Notes under the pieces: generated by a model
The model's database searches: none
Seen by the model: only the letters and a program-made list of their open reading frames with translations
What the model was told of the DNA's origin: nothing
Made by a program: the position numbers and the translations under genes
Shown here: one piece after another, positions 1-5,309 of the stretch
How the letters are laid out: each line of letters opens with the position of its first letter
Numbering within the stretch: the stretch's first letter is position 1
From: Deltaproteobacteria bacterium
GTDB lineage: Bacteria; Myxococcota_A; UBA9042; DTJE01
Assembly: GCA_016784945.1 (NCBI GenBank)
Contig: JADHTP010000159.1
Span: 1-7,263, forward strand
Reading direction: 5' to 3'
Length of the DNA stretch: 7,263 bases

Positions 1-292
1 GCTGGGCGCGGTCTACATGCTGACCATGGTGCGGAAGGTCCTGTTCGGGCCCATCACCCACAAGGTCAACGAAGACCTGGATGACGTGAACTTCCGCGAG
101 TTCTTCGTACTGGGCTGCCTGGTGGTGCTGGTGTTCTGGATCGGCATCTATCCCAACTTCTTCCTGGAGAAGACCGAGGCCAGCGTGAAGGCCACCCTTG
201 ATACCTACAAGACACGCATGGTGGAACACCGCGCATTCGGGGTGGCGGCGGCCGACAAGGTGAGATCGGAACTGAAGGAGGTTGCGCGATGA
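1..292 (+). CDS. nuoM: NADH-quinone oxidoreductase subunit M, C-terminal end (partial)
   Basis: The frame is open from base 2 and ends at the TGA at 290-292, so only about the last 97 residues are present. NuoM is one of the three antiporter-like membrane subunits of respiratory complex I and carries a proton channel in the inner membrane. The visible part starts in the last conserved helix (AVYMLTMVRKVLFGP, matching the family's aromatic/Met-rich YML...FGP motif). A charged loop follows, then one hydrophobic helix (FFVLGCLVVLVFWIGIYPNFF) and a charged cytoplasmic tail. The IGIYP motif in the final helix is typical of NuoM/NuoN ends. The stop codon overlaps the nuoN start as ATGA, which indicates translational coupling and fixes the identity by gene order. 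No promoter or catalytic part is visible because the gene begins outside the window. Confidence 0.93.
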   Translation, partial: LGAVYMLTMVRKVLFGPITHKVNEDLDDVNFREFFVLGCLVVLVFWIGIYPNFFLEKTEASVKATLDTYKTRMVEHRAFGVAAADKVRSELKEVAR

Positions 293-1821
293 AGGACCTC
301 CTGATGTTGTCACCGATCTGGCTCAGCGCGCTCACGGGCATCCTGGTGCTGGCCATGGACCTGCTGGCCGGGCGTAAGGGTTCCAGGGGCTTTCTGGCCT
401 ACGTGACCACCGTGGGTTTTGCCGTGACCGGCGTGGCGGCCATGACATACTGGACGGGAGACGCCATGGAGGCGCCGTTCCTGTCGGGAATCCTGGCCTT
501 CGACGGCTTCGGCCTGTTCTTTGCGCTGCTGATCCTGGTGGCCGGGGCCGCGTCGGCGCTGTTCTCCATCCATTATCTGCCCGAACACGATTCGGAGTGT
601 GGCGAATACTACGCCCTCCTGTCCTTCTCGGTGTGCGGCGCCCTGGTGTTCCTCACGGCCACGGACCTGATCACCCTGTTTTTGGGTCTTGAGGTCATGA
701 GCCTGGCCGTTTACATCATGGCGGCACTGAAGCAGTCGTCCCCGACTTCCACGGAAGCCGGCATGAAGTACTTCATCCTGGGTGGGCTGGCCTCGGCGTT
801 CCTGCTGTTCGGCGTGGCCTTCCTGTACGGCGCCACGGGCAGCCTCAACCTGGTGGAGATCGGACGCTATTTCCTGGCCAACGACCCCACCCGGGACTAT
901 CTGTTCCCGCAACTGGCCCTGGTCCTCATGATCACGGCCCTGGGATTCAAGGTGGCCGCCGTTCCGTTCCACATGTGGACGCCCGACGTGTACGACGGGG
1001 CCCCCACGCCGGTGACGGTGTTCATGGCGGGCGCGATCAAGGCCGTGGGCTTTGCCGTGCTGGCGCGGGTGCTTCTCACGGTCTATCAGAACCCGGCGTT
1101 CCTGGAGATGCCGGTGTCTGTGCCTGGAATCCTGCTGGTGCTGGCCGTGCTGACCATGTTCGTGGGGAACGTGCTGGGCCTGGTGCAGGACAACGTGAAG
1201 AGGATCCTGGCCTATTCGTCCATCGCCCATGCGGGCTATCTCCTCCTGGGTGTCTACGCCACCAGCGAGTCGGCGGGGGCCACCGTTCTCAACAGCGGCG
1301 TGCCTTTCTATATGCTGACCTACGTGTTCGCCACAATCGGCGCCTTCGGCATCGTGGCGTTGCTGGGAAGCCGCGGCGAGGAGGACATGAGCCTGGACAA
1401 CGTGGCGGGTCTGGGCAAGCGTCACCCTGTGCTGGCGGCGCTCATGCTCATCTGCCTGCTGTCACTGGCCGGCGTCCCGCCACTGGCGGGCTTCATGGGC
1501 AAGTTCTACCTGTTCCGGGAGATCCTGGCCATCGACACTGACGGCAACCTGCCCTGGGTGATCATTGCGGTGCTGAACAGCTTCATCGCGGTCTACTACT
1601 ACCTGCGCATAGCGGTCTACATGTACTTCCGCGAGCCCGCCGGCACGCCGGTGACGGCCATCCGCAGCATGCCGGGTTACGTGTGCGCCGGCCTGGCCGC
1701 CCTCATCAGCATCTGGGTCGGGCTGTTCCCGGCCCGCTACATCGCCGCTTCGGAAGAGGCCTGCAAGACCTCGACCCTGGTGGTGGCCAGCGAAGGCAAT
1801 ACCGCCCGGCCCACGCGATAG
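289..1821 (+). CDS. nuoN: NADH-quinone oxidoreductase subunit N
   Basis: A 510-residue polytopic membrane protein of the proton-antiporter family, close to the usual NuoN length (about 480-500). It is a complex I subunit that couples quinone reduction to proton pumping. Residues expected for the channel are present: Glu135 in LGLEVMSLAVYIM, Lys221 in GFKVAAVPFHMWTPDVYDGAP, Lys251 in AGAIKAVGF and Lys405 in PPLAGFMGKFYLF. By my alignment from memory these match E. coli NuoN Glu133, Lys217, Lys247 and Lys395. The QDNVKRILAYSSIAHAGY block (about 300-317) is also a family hallmark. The ATG overlaps the nuoM stop, and AAGGAGG at 275-281 lies seven bases upstream, so the start is secure. The gene ends in TAG, no further nuo gene follows, and no clear hairpin-plus-T terminator was seen downstream, so nuoN looks like the last gene of the operon. 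Confidence 0.97.
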   Translation: MKDLLMLSPIWLSALTGILVLAMDLLAGRKGSRGFLAYVTTVGFAVTGVAAMTYWTGDAMEAPFLSGILAFDGFGLFFALLILVAGAASALFSIHYLPEHDSECGEYYALLSFSVCGALVFLTATDLITLFLGLEVMSLAVYIMAALKQSSPTSTEAGMKYFILGGLASAFLLFGVAFLYGATGSLNLVEIGRYFLANDPTRDYLFPQLALVLMITALGFKVAAVPFHMWTPDVYDGAPTPVTVFMAGAIKAVGFAVLARVLLTVYQNPAFLEMPVSVPGILLVLAVLTMFVGNVLGLVQDNVKRILAYSSIAHAGYLLLGVYATSESAGATVLNSGVPFYMLTYVFATIGAFGIVALLGSRGEEDMSLDNVAGLGKRHPVLAALMLICLLSLAGVPPLAGFMGKFYLFREILAIDTDGNLPWVIIAVLNSFIAVYYYLRIAVYMYFREPAGTPVTAIRSMPGYVCAGLAALISIWVGLFPARYIAASEEACKTSTLVVASEGNTARPTR

Positions 1822-1839
1822 CCAATCACAGAGCAGTCA

Positions 1840-1860
1840 ATGGTTCATGGTCAATGGTTC
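1840..1860 (+). repeat. Heptad array A, three ATGGTYM units after nuoN
   Basis: Three contiguous 7-bp units: ATGGTTC, ATGGTCA, ATGGTTC. They begin 18 bases after the nuoN stop. The same ATGGTCA unit recurs after the HAD gene and after the dehydrogenase gene, so this is a member of a dispersed heptad family rather than a chance run. No coding function is likely. Confidence 0.7.
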
Positions 1861-1892
1861 CAGGATCTTCATAATAGGCTTGGTACCCTGAT

Positions 1893-1927
1893 TTCCCATC
1901 CTCCATCGCAAATCACCCATCATCCAT
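1893..1927 (-). repeat. Heptad array B, five degenerate units (minus-strand ATGGNNN)
   Basis: On the plus strand the units read TTCCCAT, CCTCCAT, CGCAAAT, CACCCAT and CATCCAT. Four of five end in CCAT at exact 7-bp spacing, and the middle unit has diverged. On the minus strand this is ATGGNNN, the same form as array A but inverted. It lies just before the palindromic element at 1939. Confidence 0.6.
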
Positions 1928-1938
1928 GCTGTTGAATG

Positions 1939-2113
1939 CCCAAATCCACCGCCTGCATCGCGATTCGACGACGGCTACGGCACTTTGGCTGCGTTATCTT
2001 CATCAATTTGGTGCTCGACGTACATCCAGTACGCCTGCGCCCAAATCGGCTTGCTGCCTTGCCAAAGCACTCGTGTCCGCCGTCTCTGACGCAGATTTGA
2101 CGGTGGATTTGGG
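1939..2113. mobile_element. MITE-like palindromic element, 175 bp, with target-site duplication
   Basis: The ends are perfect 13-bp inverted repeats (CCCAAATCCACCG at 1939-1951 and its complement at 2101-2113). They are flanked directly by the 6-bp direct repeat TGAATG at 1933-1938 and 2114-2119, as expected for a target-site duplication. A central stem (CGTAC at 2019-2023, GTACG at 2029-2033) is centred on base 2026, exactly the midpoint between the ends, so both arms are 87 bases long. Further matching blocks lie in both arms (ATTTGG near the centre, CTTTGGC further out, offset by two bases). The left arm is about 54% GC, below the neighbouring genes. No transposase is encoded, so any movement would need an enzyme supplied in trans. 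Short open frames on both strands here arise from the palindrome and are not genes. I do not recognise a named family; a folded RNA or REP-like repeat is the alternative reading. Confidence 0.8.
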
Positions 2114-2128
2114 TGAATGTGAGGCCCA

Positions 2129-2157
2129 TTGACAAGGTCACGGTTGACGGGTCAAAT
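2129..2157 (+). promoter_or_regulatory. Candidate sigma70-type promoter with operator-like dyad, upstream of the HAD gene
   Basis: TTGACA at 2129-2134 matches the -35 consensus exactly. After a 17-base spacer comes TCAAAT at 2152-2157, matching four of six -10 positions. A start near 2164 would leave a leader of about 28 bases before the GTG at 2192. Nested inverted repeats cover the spacer and -10: TTGAC/GTCAA (2144-2148 and 2151-2155) inside AGGTCA/TGACCT (2135-2140 and 2157-2162). A repressor binding there would block the promoter; that is inference. The MITE-like element ends 15 bases upstream of the -35. Confidence 0.5.
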
Positions 2158-2180
2158 GACCTGCCGGTGCCCGCAGTCCA

Positions 2181-2187
2181 AAGGAGG
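2181..2187 (+). promoter_or_regulatory. Shine-Dalgarno site that decides the HAD gene start
   Basis: AAGGAGG lies four bases before the GTG at 2192-2194. It supports that GTG over the in-frame TTG at 2129, which falls within the promoter -35 box and would add 21 residues with no resemblance to the family. Confidence 0.8.
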
Positions 2188-2191
2188 TCAC

Positions 2192-2914
2192 GTGATTGCT
2201 ATCCCCAGTTGGTTGGAGCCGTTTTCCGGAGAGTTCCAGGAGGCCATTCTTCCCGTCCTGGAGAAACCGGGGCGGCGCGTGGCCTGTTTCGATGCCGACG
2301 GCACGCTCTGGTCGGAGGACCTGGGTGAAGCGTTCCTGAGGTGGCTGGTCGCGGGGGCCCTTCTGCCGACCATCGATTGCAGCAAGGACGTCTATGCCGA
2401 GTACGAGGCCCGGGTCGACCGGGACCAGTGCGCCGGCTACTCCTGGGCCGTGGAGTGCATGTCGGGAATACCCGAGGAAAAAGTCAACGGGTGGTCACGG
2501 CAACTGGCCGCGGCGTGGCCGAACTATCGACCGTCCATGTTCCGGATGATGCGGGGCCTTTCGGAGGCGGGCGTGGAGGTGTGGTGGGTATCGGCCACCA
2601 ACCAGTGGAGCGTGCGGGCCGCGGCCGGTCACAAGGGATTCAATCCAGAGCGGGTCCTGGGAATCCGGGGGCCGGTGTCGGGGGGGGTGCTGACCGGTCA
2701 GGTCGAACGTCCCGTAACCTGTCGTGGGGGCAAGGTGGATGCCATCCGGGAGATTATCGGAAAAATGCCGGACCTCGCCTGCGGGGACAGCCGGGGTGAT
2801 CTGGAAATGATGGAGGTGTCGGACCAGCCCCTGGTGGTGGCGAGACGGGACAAGGGCGAAAACGAATTCCTGCGGGGCGCAGCGGAGAATGGCTGGCCGG
2901 TGCACTGGTTCTAG
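2192..2914 (+). CDS. HAD-superfamily phosphatase (phosphoserine phosphatase-like, class IB type)
   Basis: A 240-residue soluble protein with no signal peptide. All four HAD motifs are visible in order. Motif I is FDADGTLW, with nucleophile Asp34 and acid/base Asp36. Motif II is Ser134 in VWWVSATNQW. Motif III is Lys181 in CRGGKVDAI. Motif IV is GDSRGDLEM, with metal-binding Asp199 and Asp203. The family hydrolyses phosphate esters through a phospho-aspartate intermediate with Mg2+. The helical insert between motifs I and II (about 41-125) is the likely cap that sets substrate choice. The length and the GDSRGD motif suit phosphoserine phosphatase-like or phosphorylcholine phosphatase-like members, but the substrate cannot be read from sequence. 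The GTG start is chosen from AAGGAGG at 2181-2187. The dehydrogenase starts 66 bases downstream on the same strand, so co-transcription is possible. The gene ends in TAG. Confidence 0.88.
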   Translation: MIAIPSWLEPFSGEFQEAILPVLEKPGRRVACFDADGTLWSEDLGEAFLRWLVAGALLPTIDCSKDVYAEYEARVDRDQCAGYSWAVECMSGIPEEKVNGWSRQLAAAWPNYRPSMFRMMRGLSEAGVEVWWVSATNQWSVRAAAGHKGFNPERVLGIRGPVSGGVLTGQVERPVTCRGGKVDAIREIIGKMPDLACGDSRGDLEMMEVSDQPLVVARRDKGENEFLRGAAENGWPVHWF

Positions 2915-2920
2915 GGGGCC

Positions 2921-2948
2921 ATGGTCAATGGTCCATGGATGATGGTCA
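2921..2948 (+). repeat. Heptad array C, four units between the HAD and dehydrogenase genes
   Basis: Four contiguous units: ATGGTCA, ATGGTCC, ATGGATG, ATGGTCA. The array begins six bases after the HAD stop and ends 32 bases before the dehydrogenase ATG. It occupies nearly half of the spacer and shares its unit with arrays A and D. Confidence 0.75.
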
Positions 2949-2980
2949 GGGACCCCGATTAGAGCAGGGTGGGAGTGAAG

Positions 2981-3790
2981 ATGGGTGGATTCAAGGACAA
3001 GGTCGTCTTCATCACGGGGGCGTCCAGTGGTATCGGTGCAGGGCTCGCGAAGGAGTTTGCCGACCGGGGCGCTTCACTGGTGTTGACGGCGAGGCGTGCG
3101 GATCGCCTTCAGTCGCTTTCGGAAGAACTGAAGGCCGGTGGTGGAAAGGCGCTGGCCGTGGCCTGTGACGTCACGAAAGATGGCGACCAGGAAGCGGCGG
3201 TAGAGGCGGCGCTGGCGGAGTTCGGCCGGATTGACGTGGCCGTGGCCAATGCCGGGTTCGGTGTGGGCGGGACCGTGGATTCACTGGGTCTGGAGGACTT
3301 CCGGCGACAGTTCGAAACCAACGTGTACGGTGTGCTCCGGACCTTCTATGCCACAATCGAACAGTTGAAGAAGAACCGGGGCACGCTGGTCCTCATGGGC
3401 AGTGTGAGCGGCCACCTGTCGGGGCCCACCACCGGGCCCTACGCCATGTCGAAATATGCGGTGCGGGCCTTTGCCGAGGCGCTTCACGGCGAACTGGAGC
3501 CGTCCGGGGTCCGTACGGTGCTGATCAGCCCGGGCTTCGTGGAAAGCGAGATCCGGAAGGTGGACCGCAAGGGGAAGGTTCACCCCGACGCGAAGGACGC
3601 GGCCCCCCCCTGGCTGGTCATGTCCACGAAGAAGGCGGCGCGGCAGATGGTGGACGGCATCGAGGCGGGGAACCGTGAACTGGTGATCACGGCCCACGGC
3701 AAACTGGCCGTGTTCCTGAACAACCACTTCAGACCGTTGATTTCGCTGGCCATGCGGAAGAGCTACAAGGGCAGGAAGAAGGGTCGATAG
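2981..3790 (+). CDS. SDR-family NAD(P)-dependent oxidoreductase
   Basis: A 269-residue classical short-chain dehydrogenase/reductase. The cofactor motif TGASSGIG is at residues 12-19, NAG at 90-92, and the catalytic set is Asn114, Ser141, Tyr154 and Lys158 (YAMSK), followed by the PG motif at 184-185. Arg38-Arg39 after the second strand (LTARRADRL) suggests preference for NADP(H). The family oxidises alcohols or reduces ketones; the substrate is not evident. The basic tail (NNHFRPLISLAMRKSYKGRKKGR region, 247-269) is amphipathic and might touch the membrane, which is inference. The ATG at 2981 is preferred because GGGAG at 2971-2975 sits five bases upstream. Earlier in-frame GTGs at 2969 and 2975 would add two to four residues, and the one at 2975 overlaps that site. 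It probably follows the HAD gene on one transcript and converges with the transporter gene. The stop is TAG, inside array D. Confidence 0.92.
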   Translation: MGGFKDKVVFITGASSGIGAGLAKEFADRGASLVLTARRADRLQSLSEELKAGGGKALAVACDVTKDGDQEAAVEAALAEFGRIDVAVANAGFGVGGTVDSLGLEDFRRQFETNVYGVLRTFYATIEQLKKNRGTLVLMGSVSGHLSGPTTGPYAMSKYAVRAFAEALHGELEPSGVRTVLISPGFVESEIRKVDRKGKVHPDAKDAAPPWLVMSTKKAARQMVDGIEAGNRELVITAHGKLAVFLNNHFRPLISLAMRKSYKGRKKGR

Positions 3791-3862
3791 TCCATGGTCA
3801 ATAGTTGGGGATCTCGTGAAGGGGTCTGTTACTTGATCGACTATCGACTATCGACTATCGAC
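3783..3862. other. Inverted repeat between convergent genes, possible bidirectional transcription end
   Basis: GTCGATAGTC at 3783-3792 is complementary to GACTATCGAC, which occurs three times in array E (3839-3848, 3846-3855, 3853-3862). Transcripts from either side could fold this 10-bp stem with a loop of about 46 to 60 bases. There is no T-run, so it is not a classical intrinsic terminator. It is simply the only paired structure seen in the 71-base space between the two convergent genes. Confidence 0.3.
3787..3807 (+). repeat. Heptad array D, three units starting at the dehydrogenase stop codon
   Basis: Units ATAGTCC, ATGGTCA and ATAGTTG in exact 7-bp register. The first unit contains the TAG stop (3788-3790), so the array and the coding end overlap. 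Confidence 0.65.
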
Positions 3863-3864
3863 TA
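3837..3864 (-). repeat. Heptad array E, four perfect TCGACTA units ending at the transporter stop codon
   Basis: Four identical, head-to-tail copies of TCGACTA (minus strand TAGTCGA). Read on the minus strand the first copy begins exactly with the TAG stop of the transporter gene (3864-3862). Rotated, the unit is ATAGTCG, which fits the ATRGNNN form of the other arrays. Perfect identity suggests recent expansion by slippage. Confidence 0.9.
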
Positions 3865-5154
3865 CTTGGCTCCCTTGGGTCGGACATTCCAGAGGGTGGC
3901 CATCATGAGAGCGGGTATGACGGACAGGCCCGCCAGCACGTAGAACACCAGGTTCCAGTCGCCCCCCGTGACGTCCTTGAGCCATCCCACGCCGGCCCCG
4001 GAGAAAATCGCGCCCGCTGCGCCCGCGCTCATCGTGAGTCCCGTGGCGGCGGCGGCGGCCCGGGGGTGACTGAAGTCCACCGTAGCGGCGCCGCTCATCA
4101 GCATGTCCGGCCCGTAGATGAGGAACCCGGCCAGTCCCAGCAGGGCGGTGCCCAGGACCCAGTCACCCTGGGGAACCTGCACGAACACGACGCACAGGGC
4201 GGCCAGTCCGAACAGCATGATGGCGCACAGGGGCGCACGACGGCTCCCGAAGAGGTTGTCCGATGCCCAACCGGCGGAAATGGCCCCGACGGATCCGATG
4301 AGAGGCAGGGCCACCGCCATGAAGGCGCTTTCCTTGATGGACTGGCCGTGAAAGTCCTTCATGTAGGTCACTGACCAGTTCATGAAGGCGTAACGCACGG
4401 AGTTGGCACAGAAGAAGCCGATGGCCAGGATCCACAGAATGCGGTTGGACAGGGTCATCTTCAGGACCTGGGCGGCGGACAGACGATCTGGAGCCGGGGA
4501 CGATCCATGGGAGGTGGCCTCGGGTTCCTGGTCCTCGCGGATGGGCGCAAAGCCGGCGTCCTCCGGTCGGTTGCGGAGGAAGAGCAGGAAGAGGGCGGCC
4601 ATGGGCAGCAGCCACAGACCCGGCACCCAGAAGGCGGCTCGCCAGCCGAGTTCGCCCACCAGGTAGCCCGCCAGGAGCCAGGCCGCCACGTTGCCCACCT
4701 GGTAGCACGTGGAAATCAGACCGATCGTCATGCCCCGTCGTTTCACCGACGTCCAGTTGGCCATGGTTTCCACGACGAGGGACCAGCCGGCCGACTGAAC
4801 CCAGCCGTTGAGGCCCCAGAAAATCAGCATCTCGGCGTAGGAGTCCGCCTGGGCGAACAGCAGGTTCATGGACCCGGCCACCACCAGCGAGAAGGTCATC
4901 ATGGCCCGGGTGCCGAAGCGCTCGGCCAACTGGCCGTTCACGAATTGGCCGATGGCATAGACGCCGGCGTAAACCGACGGGATCAGCCCGATCTGGGCAT
5001 CGGTCCATCCGAACTCGTCCCGAATGAGGGGCTGCGCCACTGCGAAATTGAGGCGGCACAGGTAGTAGGAGGCGTAGGCGCCCCACAGGAGCATGAAGAT
5101 CCGTGCCTGCCAGGCGAATACCGGTTGCTGCTTTTTCTGGTTTGTCGTTTCCAT
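3862..5154 (-). CDS. MFS transporter, organophosphate:phosphate antiporter (GlpT-like) family
   Basis: A 430-residue inner-membrane protein with about twelve hydrophobic helices in two halves, joined by a hydrophilic loop (about 194-235). The first helix carries GAYASYYLCRLNFAVAQP, equivalent to the GYAAYYLVRKNF segment of E. coli GlpT, and the second half has NSVRYAFMNWSVTYMK and FLIYGPDM. By alignment from memory, Tyr27, Tyr31, Arg34, Tyr66, Arg254 and Tyr348 match the GlpT phosphate-site residues Tyr38, Tyr42, Arg45, Tyr76, Arg269 and Tyr362. GlpT Lys80 and His165 appear as Gln70 and Tyr151. A phosphorylated or other anionic organic substrate is therefore likely but not identified. The ATG at 5154 (METTNQKKQQ) is chosen; an in-frame start at 5250 would add 32 non-hydrophobic residues partly encoded by a tandem repeat. 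No strong ribosome site is seen. A weak promoter is possible (TTGCTC, 17 bases, TACAAA on the minus strand, 5191-5163). Stop TAG. Confidence 0.9.
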   Translation of the reverse strand: METTNQKKQQPVFAWQARIFMLLWGAYASYYLCRLNFAVAQPLIRDEFGWTDAQIGLIPSVYAGVYAIGQFVNGQLAERFGTRAMMTFSLVVAGSMNLLFAQADSYAEMLIFWGLNGWVQSAGWSLVVETMANWTSVKRRGMTIGLISTCYQVGNVAAWLLAGYLVGELGWRAAFWVPGLWLLPMAALFLLFLRNRPEDAGFAPIREDQEPEATSHGSSPAPDRLSAAQVLKMTLSNRILWILAIGFFCANSVRYAFMNWSVTYMKDFHGQSIKESAFMAVALPLIGSVGAISAGWASDNLFGSRRAPLCAIMLFGLAALCVVFVQVPQGDWVLGTALLGLAGFLIYGPDMLMSGAATVDFSHPRAAAAATGLTMSAGAAGAIFSGAGVGWLKDVTGGDWNLVFYVLAGLSVIPALMMATLWNVRPKGAK

Positions 5155-5213
5155 AGCCGTCTTTTGTAGACCATCGGTGCGTCCGGAGCAAGGGTCAGTC
5201 CAACATCGTGGCG

Positions 5214-5238
5214 CGATAGGCGATAGGCGATAGGCGAT
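5214..5238. repeat. Heptad array F, three CGATAGG units plus a partial, in the divergent spacer
   Basis: Three identical head-to-tail CGATAGG units (5214-5234) followed by CGAT. Rotated, the unit is ATAGGCG, of the same ATRGNNN form as the other arrays. It lies between the transporter start and the -35 box of the exported protein gene, so copy-number change could alter promoter spacing or upstream contacts for either gene. Confidence 0.85.
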
Positions 5239-5250
5239 GATCCGCCTCAA

Positions 5251-5280
5251 TTGACCGTCCCGGTGGAAACGTGCTAGTCA
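5251..5280 (+). promoter_or_regulatory. Weak candidate promoter for the exported protein gene
   Basis: TTGACC at 5251-5256 matches five of six -35 positions. The -10 is unclear: GTGCTAGTCA at 5271-5280 lies at the right distance and offers a TG-extended TAGTCA or a GCTAGT hexamer, both poor matches. A leader of about 25 bases would follow. AGGGGA at 5299-5304 is the ribosome site for the ATG at 5310. Confidence 0.35.
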
Positions 5281-5309
5281 AGCCCAATCTTATCGGACAG
5301 GGGAACCGA

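Noticed and set aside
310..1425. Long minus-strand open frame opposite nuoN (371 residues, rich in His, Gln, Arg and Gly)
   Set aside because: It lies wholly opposite nuoN, whose conserved motifs are clear, and its low-complexity composition is typical of an antisense shadow in high-GC DNA.
1822..1938. Intrinsic terminator after nuoN
   Set aside because: I found no GC-rich hairpin followed by a T-run, only a short GGTACC palindrome and the heptad arrays.
1920..2141. Small open frames on both strands (73 and 68 residues) after nuoN
   Set aside because: They coincide with the palindromic element. Matching open frames on both strands follow from its inverted symmetry, and neither has a ribosome site.
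3837..3864. CRISPR array or phage attachment site at the TCGACTA repeats
   Set aside because: The units are 7 bp with no spacers, and there is no cas gene, integrase or tRNA gene nearby.
4163..5191. 342-residue minus-strand frame and a 220-residue plus-strand frame over the transporter gene
   Set aside because: Both overlap the transporter, which has clear membrane helices and family motifs; neither alternative shows hydrophobic periodicity or motifs.
5155..5250. Extended N-terminus for the transporter (32 extra residues)
   Set aside because: The extension is partly encoded by the CGATAGG repeat, has no family similarity, and would run almost to the -35 box of the opposite promoter.
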